Assembly: GCA_002155105.1 (NCBI GenBank)
Contig: MUZD01000012.1
Span: 1-49,860, forward strand
Length of the DNA: 49,860 nt
Source: Sedimentibacter sp. SX930
Lineage (GTDB): Bacteria; Bacillota; Bacilli; Lactobacillales; Aerococcaceae
Direction: 5' to 3'
Below, piece by piece: positions 1 through 7,558 of the stretch. Position numbers and translations under genes: made by a program. The notes beneath the pieces are model-generated. The model saw only the letters and a program-made list of their open reading frames with translations. It was not told where the DNA came from and searched no databases. Each line of letters opens with the position of its first letter. Within the stretch, counting starts at the first letter, position 1.

Positions 1-141
1 AACATTATTATATTCATATTTGTACTAGTTTTTTTTATTATTACATTTTTTGCTCGTAAATATTTTTCAAATGAAATATCTTCTCTCATATCTATCTTAA
101 TAATTTCATTATTTATAGTTATTTATCACTATTTTCAGTAA
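1..141 (+). CDS. C-terminal end of a hydrophobic membrane protein (partial)
   Basis: The frame is open from base 1 to a TAA at 139-141 and encodes about 46 residues. They are almost entirely hydrophobic: two strongly apolar stretches separated by a short polar patch (ARKYFSNE). This is the tail of a membrane protein whose start lies outside the window. It ends 14 bp before the start of an ABC ATPase fragment with a strong AGGAGGGG site between them, so the two were probably cotranscribed. The protein could be a membrane partner of that ATPase. The sequence is very AT-rich, like the rest of 1-4420. The family cannot be assigned from the tail alone. Confidence 0.6.
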   Translation, partial: NIIIFIFVLVFFIITFFARKYFSNEISSLISILIISLFIVIYHYFQ

Positions 142-155
142 CTCAGGAGGGGAAA

Positions 156-377
156 ATGAATAATACGATAATTGAGGTTAGTAACCTTACCAAAAAATAC
201 GGAAATTATATAGCTTTGAATGATTTGAATATTTCTATTAAGAAAAATGAAATTTTTGGATTTTTAGGGCCATCTGGTGCTGGTAAATCTACACTAATAA
301 ATGTGATTACTGGACAATTAGGATACGAAAAAGGGAACTCACATATATTTGATAAAAATTGGATGCCGATTTCATAA
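156..377 (+). pseudogene. Truncated ABC transporter ATP-binding protein
   Basis: A good ribosome binding site (AGGAGGGG, 145-152) precedes the ATG at 156. The product starts as a normal ABC ATPase: a short beta-strand region, '[18 protein letters not shown]', then Walker A (GPSGAGKST, residues about 39-47) and 'LINVITGQL'. It stops at 73 residues, whereas an ABC ATPase domain is usually over 200 residues. The Q-loop, LSGGQ signature and Walker B are absent, and I see no continuation in any frame downstream. It is therefore a 5' remnant left by a deletion or rearrangement near 350-380. In AS-48-like loci an ABC ATPase precedes the accessory exporter, as here. It is unlikely to be functional. 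Confidence 0.75.
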
Positions 378-498
378 GGTAACAGAGTATAATGCATAAA
401 TTTATAAACAGAAACGTTGTTATATCAATTTTTTGAACTCGTTCTCAAGGTGCGAAAGTTGAGTTAAAATATATCAATGAAAAGGTGTGTATCTAAAA

Positions 499-996
499 AT
501 GAAAACAAAAGACAAACCGCATTATCTTAAAAAGGCTAAAAATTGGAATATGGTGTTATTAGTTTTGAAAGCTCTGGGGCTGCTCACATCAATTGTAGGG
601 CTAAGGGGAGTCTTAAATCCTGACAAAGCACTCTACACAGAAGCCGTCTACGGATCTTCAGCCACGCAATTATATGAACAAGCAAATAGTATCGGAACAA
701 AAGCTTATGCCGTTATCGGCGTAATCATCTCGATTACAATCCTGATTATGCTCATCTCTGCACATAAAAAACTAAAAGCAGGCGTCGCAACTGCAAAAAC
801 ACCTTACTACCTCCATTTAATTTGGATAGTAACTGGGATTATTTATTCCTTGCTGTTCACTCCCAAAATAGAAATTCAGGGATTTGCTGAATTTGCCAGC
901 ATGATCTCTATCGTTAGCATTGGTCTACAAGCGCTTGTTTCTCTACCAGCGATTTTGGCCATAATCTACCTATTCAAAGCCGAAACAGAGGCATAA
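499..996 (+). CDS. Four-helix membrane protein upstream of ABC exporter
   Basis: The chosen start is ATG 499, which has an AAAGGTG-type site about 11 bp upstream; a GTG at 487 is in frame but lacks a site. The product is about 165 residues. Four hydrophobic segments can be seen: about residues 16-36, 69-88, 104-120 and 133-155. The N-terminus is basic. It is spaced 3 bp from the adaptor gene, so it belongs to the exporter operon. I do not recognise a named family. Its position directly before an adaptor-ATPase-permease trio matches the 'E' membrane protein of AS-48/carnocyclin-type EFGH operons, which help with bacteriocin export and immunity. That assignment is inference from order and topology. 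Confidence 0.7.
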   Translation: MKTKDKPHYLKKAKNWNMVLLVLKALGLLTSIVGLRGVLNPDKALYTEAVYGSSATQLYEQANSIGTKAYAVIGVIISITILIMLISAHKKLKAGVATAKTPYYLHLIWIVTGIIYSLLFTPKIEIQGFAEFASMISIVSIGLQALVSLPAILAIIYLFKAETEA

Positions 997-999
997 GAA

Positions 1000-2244
1000 A
1001 TGAAGAGAGACAAGGCAAAGGATGAACACGCTAATAAAAAAGGATTTAACATGAAACCATTGTCCAAAAAGAAACGCATAATCATTAGTTTCGTATGGGC
1101 AATAGTCGCCATTTTAGCGATCAGTACGGCATTTTTTTTCAAACAAAAACAGCAGCAGGAACCTGCAGTGGCTTCCTATGACGCGGTAACGATAAAAAAA
1201 GCCGATGATTTAATTTTTAACGGATCCGTCTCGGCTCAAAATGTTGAGGAATTCTATTTTGATCAGACAAAGGGTCAGGTTTCCGATATTTTAGTATCCA
1301 ATAATCAAGAAATCAGTGCAGACACGGTAGTCTTGGTCTATCAAAACGAAACCGTACAAGATCAAATAACGGAACAGCAACAAACGCTCGACAAACTAAC
1401 TTTAGCGGTGAACAATGCACAAGAAAATTTAGACAATACTTATGTGAAAAAACAAAATATCCAGAATAGTTTGAATGAAGCGTTAAGTAAATTCAATAAT
1501 GCAGATGCCGATTCAATGGAAGGGCAAGCCATTCGCCAAGAAGAACAAGCTAAAATGGATCAGTATAAAGAAGCTATTTCTTCTCAGGAAGAAGTCATCT
1601 CACAAGCCCAGCAAGCACTAGATTCCGCAAATTTAGATTTATCCACTTCCACTCAAAATATCGAACTTGCCAAGAATAAAATTACAACAAATGTAGCAGC
1701 AACAACTGACGGAACCGCCATTGTGGAACCGAAAGGGAAAACAAATGCGAGTGTTCCCGTTATTAAAATTTTAGGCAAAGACACAATCATAAAAGCATTA
1801 GTTTCCGAGTATGATTACAGACACTTAGCAACAGATCAAGCTGTAGAAATCCAATTGCTGAACAGTAATAAAAAAATTGCAGGTACGATTACAGAAGTCA
1901 GTATATTGCCGGAGTCTACGGCTACTGAGGGGACTGCAACTGCACAATCTAATGTGGCAAATTATTCCTTCAAAGTAAAACCATCAGAAAATTTACAATA
2001 TGGGTATAGTTGCCAAATTTATGTACCCGTTAATGAACTGCGTATACCCGAAAAGGCAATCTTGAACGAAGAGGATAAGCAGTATGTTTTTGTCTATTCC
2101 AAAGGAACTGTCAAAAAACAGCCAATCCTGTCAGAAAATAGAGACGGTGTTTTTGTTGTCACAGAGGGATTAAAAGAAAAGGATCGAATTATTTCCAATC
2201 CGTCCCAAGATTTAAAAGACGGCCAAGAAGTGATGGTGAATTAG
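1000..2244 (+). CDS. MacA-like membrane fusion (adaptor) protein of an ABC exporter
   Basis: The protein has 414 residues: a basic cytoplasmic N-terminus, one membrane anchor (about residues 27-47), then an extracellular part. The order is a beta-barrel/lipoyl-like lobe ('SVSAQNVEEFYFDQTKGQ'), a long Gln/Asn-rich coiled-coil hairpin (about 120-225), the second lipoyl half, and a C-terminal beta-barrel with 'EKAILNEEDKQYVFV'. This is the HlyD/MacA periplasmic-adaptor architecture, which in Gram-positives assists MacB-type permeases. Start 1000 has AGAGG 9-13 bp upstream; an in-frame ATG at 1051 preceded by AAAAGGA is a real alternative and would still keep the anchor. The ATPase gene begins immediately after its stop. 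Confidence 0.85.
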   Translation: MKRDKAKDEHANKKGFNMKPLSKKKRIIISFVWAIVAILAISTAFFFKQKQQQEPAVASYDAVTIKKADDLIFNGSVSAQNVEEFYFDQTKGQVSDILVSNNQEISADTVVLVYQNETVQDQITEQQQTLDKLTLAVNNAQENLDNTYVKKQNIQNSLNEALSKFNNADADSMEGQAIRQEEQAKMDQYKEAISSQEEVISQAQQALDSANLDLSTSTQNIELAKNKITTNVAATTDGTAIVEPKGKTNASVPVIKILGKDTIIKALVSEYDYRHLATDQAVEIQLLNSNKKIAGTITEVSILPESTATEGTATAQSNVANYSFKVKPSENLQYGYSCQIYVPVNELRIPEKAILNEEDKQYVFVYSKGTVKKQPILSENRDGVFVVTEGLKEKDRIISNPSQDLKDGQEVMVN

Positions 2245-2928
2245 ATGATCAGTTTGGTTAATGTGAATAAATACTATCGGAACGATGAAGAAAGCCTGCA
2301 TGTCCTAAAAAATATTAATCTGGCGATTGCTCCAGGTGAAATGATTGCCATTATGGGCCCGTCTGGCTCGGGAAAATCAACTTTAATTAATTTGCTCGGA
2401 TTCATCGATAAACAATTCGAAGGACAGTACTTATTTGAAGGAAAGGCTTTATTGACTTCTTCCGATGAAATCCTCTCAAAAATCCGGAATCAAACCGTAG
2501 GCTTTGTGTTTCAAAATTTCAGCTTAATCGAGAATAATACTGTTTTTGAAAATGTTGAGTTACCTTTGCTTTATAATGGCTATAAATTCCATCAAACAGA
2601 AGAAAAGGTAATGGCTGTTTTGAAAAAAGTTGGCCTAGCCGATAAGGCGGATAAACACCTGAAACAGTTATCAGGTGGTCAACAGCAGCGAGTGGCAATT
2701 GCCAGAGCGTTGATCAACCAACCTAAATTCCTCATCGCGGATGAACCGACAGGGGCATTAGATTCACATACTTCCGAGGAAATTATGAAGTTGTTTGTGG
2801 ATTTGAATATCCAAGACCAGGTTACGATTATTCTCGTTACACATAACCCTGATATGGTCCCTTATTGTTCAAGATTAATAAGTATTCGCGATGGTGAGAT
2901 TATTGAAGATAAGGCGTTACGCCAATGA
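2245..2928 (+). CDS. MacB-type ABC transporter ATP-binding protein
   Basis: A complete 227-residue ABC ATPase. Walker A is GPSGSGKST (about residues 38-46), the Q-loop region is 'VGFVFQNFSLI', the signature is LSGGQQQRVAIARAL and Walker B is 'FLIADEPTGALD', followed by the H-loop 'LVTHNP'. 'EPTGALDSHTSEEIM' is typical of the LolD/MacB branch that energises MacB-like permeases instead of importers. The ATG follows the adaptor stop directly, and the 3' end overlaps the permease start by 4 bp (ATGA), implying translational coupling. It should energise export of a peptide, antibiotic or lipid substrate from the membrane. Confidence 0.93.
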   Translation: MISLVNVNKYYRNDEESLHVLKNINLAIAPGEMIAIMGPSGSGKSTLINLLGFIDKQFEGQYLFEGKALLTSSDEILSKIRNQTVGFVFQNFSLIENNTVFENVELPLLYNGYKFHQTEEKVMAVLKKVGLADKADKHLKQLSGGQQQRVAIARALINQPKFLIADEPTGALDSHTSEEIMKLFVDLNIQDQVTIILVTHNPDMVPYCSRLISIRDGEIIEDKALRQ

Positions 2929-4124
2929 ATGTATACGTTAATTGGCGAACAGCTACTAAAGCAATCTTAAAAAACAGAAAACGAAGCCTGTTGACAATAT
3001 TTGGCATTGTTATTGGGATTGCCTCCGTCATCACTATTTTATCAATCGGGCACGGATTTGAGAAAGAAACGTTAAAAAATTTAACCAATGGTGAAACGGA
3101 TGAAGTAACAATACAAGTAAATTATACGCCAAGTAGTGATAGTCTGAACTACAGCAGTTTGGATTATTTCACAGATGTAGACATTGCAACCGTAAAGCAA
3201 GTTGCGGGAGTGAAATCCGCAAATTACCCTGACCCAGATTATTCGAACATTTATAAAGGCATTTACATCAAAGGCAAAAAACAGAATAAACAAGTTTCTT
3301 TAATAAATGATCTAGGTAAGGATCCCATTGTCGGACGTCAGCTAACATCGTATGAAAACGAAACACTGGATAAAGTAGCTATGATAGATTCCGTTACCGC
3401 AAAAGAGATGTATGGAAGTGCTGAAAACGCATTGGATCGTGGTATTGAATTAGATGGCCATTTATTCAAAATAATAGGGATTTATCAAGGCTCGGAGTCA
3501 GAAAGTATGTTTTCTATGCCAGAAAGCAACATTCAAATTCCCAAAAAAACATATTTGCACTATTTCAATGACACGGCTGAAAAATCTTCCTTAACAGTGA
3601 CATTAGAAAAGGGAGCCACGCCTAGTTCCGTGACGACGGATGTGATTGAACAACTCGAGGAAAAGGGTGCAATGAAAGCTTTTGGTGAGTATCAAGTATT
3701 CGATACCGCCTTATTAACTGACGGGATCAGTAAAATCCTCCGCACGATCACAGTATTTATTTCAGCTGTTGCCGGAATATCCCTTTTTATTGCAGGTGTA
3801 GGGGTAATGAATATGATGTACATTTCTGTCTCGGAAAGGACAAAAGAGATTGGGATTCGACGTGCGCTGGGAGCGACCCAAAATTCCATTCGGATGCAAT
3901 TTCTTTTGGAGGGCGTCACACTGACCTTGTTTGGAGGGATTGTGGGCTATGTTGTAGGCATCAGTTTGGCTTACATAATTGGATCCATCATTGACATTCC
4001 AATTTCAATTGAATTTTCCACTGTGTTTTTAGCCATAAGTGTATCGACTGGTATAGGGTTAATTTTCTCTGTCATGCCTGCTTCAGCAGCTGCTAAAAAA
4101 GACCTGATCGAAACATTAAGATAA
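2925..4124 (+). CDS. MacB-like ABC transporter permease (FtsX domain)
   Basis: The protein has 399 residues and the MacB/FtsX layout: transmembrane helix 1 near residues 20-40 ('LLTIFGIVIGIASVITIL'), a large extracytoplasmic domain (about 45-270), then three C-terminal helices (about 275-300, 325-350, 360-385). The conserved segment 'SVSERTKEIGIRRALGAT' before helix 3 is diagnostic of FtsX-type permeases. The start overlaps the ATPase stop by 4 bp. With the adaptor and ATPase it forms a complete tripartite exporter. Antimicrobial peptide or bacteriocin export/self-protection is the likely role, judged from the neighbours; the substrate is not visible in the sequence. Confidence 0.93.
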   Translation: MNVYVNWRTATKAILKNRKRSLLTIFGIVIGIASVITILSIGHGFEKETLKNLTNGETDEVTIQVNYTPSSDSLNYSSLDYFTDVDIATVKQVAGVKSANYPDPDYSNIYKGIYIKGKKQNKQVSLINDLGKDPIVGRQLTSYENETLDKVAMIDSVTAKEMYGSAENALDRGIELDGHLFKIIGIYQGSESESMFSMPESNIQIPKKTYLHYFNDTAEKSSLTVTLEKGATPSSVTTDVIEQLEEKGAMKAFGEYQVFDTALLTDGISKILRTITVFISAVAGISLFIAGVGVMNMMYISVSERTKEIGIRRALGATQNSIRMQFLLEGVTLTLFGGIVGYVVGISLAYIIGSIIDIPISIEFSTVFLAISVSTGIGLIFSVMPASAAAKKDLIETLR

Positions 4125-4173
4125 TCCAAGAGGTGCCATTTTAGCTGACACTGAATATTTGGAGGTATGACGT

Positions 4174-4365
4174 ATGAAAAAATCACTTTATACAATCGTT
4201 AATTTCATATTTGGGATAGTGTTCATTTCATTGGTTTTTATTTTTTTCTTAGATTTCTCTGAAAACGTAAGTAAGAATACTTATGTTTTAGGAGGAATAT
4301 TATTGATGTTGGGAATAGCGTTTAACTGGTATATGTTTATTAGAATAGTAAAAAAAAGAGGGTAG
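4174..4365 (+). CDS. Small two-helix basic membrane protein, possible immunity protein
   Basis: A 63-residue ORF with a good site (GGAGG, about 4160-4164) 9-10 bp before the ATG. The product has a short basic start (MKKSLYT), two hydrophobic helices (about 8-28 and 38-57) joined by a polar loop (SENVSKNTY), and a basic end (KKRG). Its size, topology and charge match the small immunity proteins of circular bacteriocin loci, but these share little sequence, so this is inference only. It follows the permease by 49 bp in the same direction and is probably the same transcript. The AT-rich codon use matches the island. Confidence 0.6.
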   Translation: MKKSLYTIVNFIFGIVFISLVFIFFLDFSENVSKNTYVLGGILLMLGIAFNWYMFIRIVKKRG

Positions 4366-4369
4366 ACAC

Positions 4370-4588
4370 ATGGAGAAAAAACGAAAAAAATTAGGCTTAT
4401 TAGTAAGTCTGATTTTTTTGTTATTTATTCAAAACTACATCTTTGAAGGCCCATTGCATGTGGTCATAGACATGCCCGCTCAATATCCGCTCGGAAACGG
4501 TCCGGAAGCCGACTTTTTCGTAAATTTTTTTTGCCTGCAGATTGTCCTTTTCGCAATTCAGGCCGATGACGGTTTCACCCGCAACTGA
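4370..4588 (+). pseudogene. Broken small membrane protein ORF fused to unrelated DNA
   Basis: The ATG at 4370 lies just after the previous stop and starts a typical leader: 'MEKKRKKLGLLVSLIFLLF', a basic N-terminus and one hydrophobic helix. After about residue 20 the reading frame passes into sequence that is antisense to the acetyltransferase gene ending at 4421, and the translation loses any membrane-protein character. The most economical reading is that the original gene was cut by the recombination that joined the AT-rich island to the core chromosome near 4415-4440. Only the first 20 or so codons are therefore genuine. Confidence 0.55.
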
Positions 4589-5002
4589 GGCGAGTGTCGG
4601 TAGTGCTTGCAGCAATTGGTGGGCGACGCCTTTTCCGCGCGCTGCTTGCTTCGTCACGATGGAATCCAGATACCATTCTCCTGCAAAGGTTTCGCTGTCG
4701 GGGAAAAGACTGGGCGCCGTGACGTGCATTTCCTCAAAAGCGGTCCGGAGTGCGGCATCGATGATGGGTTCGGAAGCTCCCGGATAGCCGAAACAACAGC
4801 CAAGGATTTCGCCGTTTTCTTCATAGACGAGGCCATTCCGGTAACTGAACCGGTAGATATCCTTTCCCATAGCTCTGACCATCGCGGCTTTCAGGACATC
4901 CGGCTCCAACAGGTCGAGCAGCGGCAATTCCATGTCCACTAAGATTTCGTGGATCAGATCATACAATTCCGAACAGTCCTCTTTTATTGCTTTGCGTATC
5001 AT
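4421..5002 (-). CDS. GNAT-family N-acetyltransferase
   Basis: The protein has 193 residues and a start preceded by AAAGGA about 10 bp upstream. It has the GNAT fold signature: an N-terminal 'IRKAIKEDCSELYDLIHEI', central strands 'GEILGCCFGYPG', and the acetyl-CoA-binding motif A 'LDSIVTKQAARGKGVAHQLL' (R/Q-x-x-G-x-G/A type), followed by 'GLNCEKDNLQAKKIYEKVGF', the usual motif B. The acyl acceptor cannot be deduced; such orphan GNATs acetylate amino acids, peptides or small amines. It stands alone, with codon use like the core genes to its right and unlike the island to its left. Its 3' end is the island boundary. Confidence 0.9.
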   Translation of the reverse strand: MIRKAIKEDCSELYDLIHEILVDMELPLLDLLEPDVLKAAMVRAMGKDIYRFSYRNGLVYEENGEILGCCFGYPGASEPIIDAALRTAFEEMHVTAPSLFPDSETFAGEWYLDSIVTKQAARGKGVAHQLLQALPTLASVAGETVIGLNCEKDNLQAKKIYEKVGFRTVSERILSGHVYDHMQWAFKDVVLNK

Positions 5003-5175
5003 TATTTATCGTTCCTTTCAAGTTCTGTAGTCCAAGTATACCATTAGTTGCGGAGACATAGCAGTTACTGTCCACCGTAATTGCGCTGTGGTAAACTGGT
5101 TGATAGAAGAAAATGTCTCGTTCGAATGGAGGGATCGGTTTGGCGAAGATGAAGTACAGCGGGAGTGGGAAGGCA

Positions 5176-5706
5176 ATGAAACGTATCGTCGTCATCGGAT
5201 GCAGTGGATCAGGAAAGTCCACCTTTTCGCGCAAGCTGCAACAAGTGATGGGCAATCCGCTGCATCATCTCGATAAACTATATTGGCTTCCCGGCTGGGA
5301 ATTGCGCTCTGATGTGGAACAGGACCGGATCCAAAAAGAACTGGTCAAAGAGGACAGCTGGATAATCGACGGCAATTACCAACGGAGTCTGCCGATCCGG
5401 CTGGAGCGCGCCGATACGGTCTTCTTTTTCGACTACCCAAGAAGGTTGTGCCTTTACCGCGCGTTGAAACGGATTGTGTCGAACCGCAAACGCACCCGTC
5501 CTGATATGGGGGAAGGCTGCCCGGAGCGCTTCGATTGGGAATTCATGAAATTCATCTGGAATTTCAAAAAAAACAACCGCCCGGGCTTGATCTCTTTATT
5601 GGATCAGGCGCCGGCTGGCATTGCAATCCAGCATTTCCGCAGACCGCGCGAGGCGGCCTATTATTTGCGGGCATTGGAGGAACAAAAAGAAGAAGAATCC
5701 GCATAA
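5176..5706 (+). CDS. P-loop kinase-like protein, FlaR/DNA topology modulation family
   Basis: The chosen start is ATG 5176, which opens directly with 'MKRIVVIGCSGSGKSTF', the N-terminal P-loop typical of this family; GGGAG lies 10 bp upstream. Longer in-frame starts at 5113 and 5149 would add an unusual tail. The product is about 176 residues, normal for the family. It also has 'LDKLYWLPGWE', 'SWIIDGNYQRSLPIRLERADTVFFFDYPR' (Walker-B-like strand) and a basic lid segment 'RIVSNRKRTRPDMG'. These proteins resemble adenylate kinases; the 'topology modulation' name comes from a distant observation, so the real substrate is unknown. The gene ends inside its own terminator hairpin. Confidence 0.85.
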   Translation: MKRIVVIGCSGSGKSTFSRKLQQVMGNPLHHLDKLYWLPGWELRSDVEQDRIQKELVKEDSWIIDGNYQRSLPIRLERADTVFFFDYPRRLCLYRALKRIVSNRKRTRPDMGEGCPERFDWEFMKFIWNFKKNNRPGLISLLDQAPAGIAIQHFRRPREAAYYLRALEEQKEEESA

Positions 5707-5729
5707 AACAGCGGATTCTTCTTCTTTTT
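5686..5729. terminator. Bidirectional Rho-independent terminator
   Basis: AAAGAAGAAGAATCCGC (ending 5702) pairs with GCGGATTCTTCTTCTTT (5711-5727) around an 8-nt loop. The A-rich left and T-rich right arms serve both converging genes (5176-5706 forward, 5733-6545 reverse). The left arm overlaps the last codons of the forward gene. Confidence 0.85.
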
Positions 5730-5732
5730 GTA

Positions 5733-6545
5733 TTATTGGTTTCCTTGACGACGGTATTGTGAAGGCGTGCAGTTCGACAATTCCCGGAATGTTTTCGAGA
5801 AGTGTGACGGTGACTGGAAGCCGACCAAGTGTGCAATATCGGCGATTGCGATATTGGTGTTGCGCAACATTTTTTGCGCTTCATCGATACGGATGTGGAT
5901 CAAGTAGTCGATCGGCGACATGCCGACTTCCTGCTTGAAGATACGGATCAAGTAGAATTTGTTGATGTGGACCAGATCCACCAAGTCATCCAAAGTGATG
6001 TTCTTGTGGTAGTTCACTTTCATGTAATTCTTGACCGTTTGGATTTCTTTGTGGTTCTTCTTGTTCAGCGAGTTGCGGATTGAGAATTCTTCCAGACGCA
6101 ACAAGTGGATCAGGATAATCTCGACGAAGCGTTTGCTGACCTCTTCGTAGCCTTGGTTGCGTGTGCTCATTTCATCCAGCAATAAATTCAGGAAGGTTGC
6201 GGTTTCTTTTTCACCGTCGTTGTGGCGGTAATAAGAGAAATCGCTTTCTGCATCCCCGATTTTTGAGAACTCAAGTCCGTGGATACCGACTTCGATGATC
6301 TCTGCTGCTTTATCTCCTGTCAGGTCCCAATAGTACTCTACATTTGGATTCAATAAAATCAATTGATCTTTTGAAAGCTTTTCCGTCGTTTCTTTCATTA
6401 TTAAAGAAACATCCCCAGATGTAACATAGAAAAGTTTAACATAAGGGAATTTTTGGTAGTTTGTAGGTTGGGCGGCTGTGATTGTATTCTTTTCAGCGAG
6501 TACAATCTTCAAGGAGAGGTTTTTTATGTTGGACATGGTATACAT
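5733..6545 (-). CDS. AraC-family transcriptional regulator
   Basis: The chosen start is ATG 6545, which has a perfect AGGAGG site 6-7 bp upstream; the longer frame to 6623 has none. The protein is 270 residues. The N-terminal half is a cupin-type sensor ('KLFYVTSGDVSLIMKE', 'LILLNPNVEYYW'). The C-terminal third has two helix-turn-helix motifs: 'NITLDDLVDLVHINKFYLIRIF' and 'IADIAHLVGFQSPSHFSKTF', ending in the AraC signature 'NCTPSQYRRQ'. AraC regulators of this shape usually sense a sugar or related ligand and activate adjacent catabolic genes, but no such genes adjoin it. The target is therefore unknown, possibly elsewhere. About 1 kb of non-coding sequence lies upstream. Confidence 0.92.
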   Translation of the reverse strand: MYTMSNIKNLSLKIVLAEKNTITAAQPTNYQKFPYVKLFYVTSGDVSLIMKETTEKLSKDQLILLNPNVEYYWDLTGDKAAEIIEVGIHGLEFSKIGDAESDFSYYRHNDGEKETATFLNLLLDEMSTRNQGYEEVSKRFVEIILIHLLRLEEFSIRNSLNKKNHKEIQTVKNYMKVNYHKNITLDDLVDLVHINKFYLIRIFKQEVGMSPIDYLIHIRIDEAQKMLRNTNIAIADIAHLVGFQSPSHFSKTFRELSNCTPSQYRRQGNQ

Positions 6546-7558
6546 AGTAATCCTCCTAACGTAATCTATCTGATAGCAACGGTTCGACAATTTGAAAATT
6601 AATTGACTCAAATTCCATATCATCCGAACGAGCCAATAACAATAATAATATACTATTTTTTTTGTTTGTCTAGTATATTTTATAAAAATATAAAAATTTA
6701 ATCCTTGTCATAAAAAGGCTTATTTGTAATATGTATGTAATTTAATCTTACATGTACAAACTGGCACCCAAAAATGATAAGTTTATTGCAGAAAGTATGT
6801 TGCCGTTAACGAACCCAATTTATTGATGCGACAGAGGTGGCAAATATTTTGCTATTAAAGCGTATGCATTGAGGGATCGGTGCCGCTCCTCCCGATCGCG
6901 GCCGATTGCAAAAAAAGTGTCTGGCTGAAGGATCACTATCCATTTTTGGCGTGCAATTTAATGGCCGCTTCAACATGGATTCTCGTTTTCGGGATAACGG
7001 AAAAAGTGACGGAACATAATCGACAGAAATGCTGTTTTTGTTTATTAAAAATCAGACAAAAAACAAGATGTTTGCAGTTAGTTGCAATTGGGAGTTTGTT
7101 TAAGGACATTTCCAGTGAAAGGTTATTACCTAATTTGGCAATATAGCTGATGTAAAAATATTTGTTTTTTGAATGCTGGGATTTCTGCTCATTGAAAAGT
7201 GAGGAACGGGAGAGACCGGGAAGGGATACTTTTCTGGAAATGCTTATGGGTTGGGATTCCTCAGGCGCTGTAGTATGTTTGTACCCTAATGCGACAAACG
7301 TCATTTCATGTATAGTATAGCACCATCGCGTGAAAACGTCATCTAATAACTGAACATTTTTATATCAACTGATTGGAATTTGTATAAATTTCAATGAATT
7401 CTATGTAGGATGTTTGTTTCAGCTTTCAGTTAATTGCACAATTTTCAGTATTTGGCAGCCGGGTTTGTCAGGTGCGTAGGCTTTCTTGCTTTGTTTTGTG
7501 AGCAATATGGTAAAATGGACTTAGAATTGTAAGGGATTACGGTCCGGAGGTGCAAGAG
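6546..7558. other. Long intergenic region without a supportable gene
   Basis: About 1 kb between the AraC regulator and the orphan gene at 7559. The left part (6620-6750) is very AT-rich and probably holds the AraC promoter. Short open frames exist (for example 6880-7146 forward, 6936-7304 reverse), but they overlap each other in opposite frames, lack ribosome binding sites and have no recognisable protein character. The region may contain decayed sequence or an unrecognised RNA. I see no convincing terminator or array here. Confidence 0.5.

Noticed and set aside
6936-7304. 122-residue reverse-strand ORF between araC and the orphan gene
   Set aside because: No ribosome site, no protein-like pattern and overlap with an equally poor forward frame.
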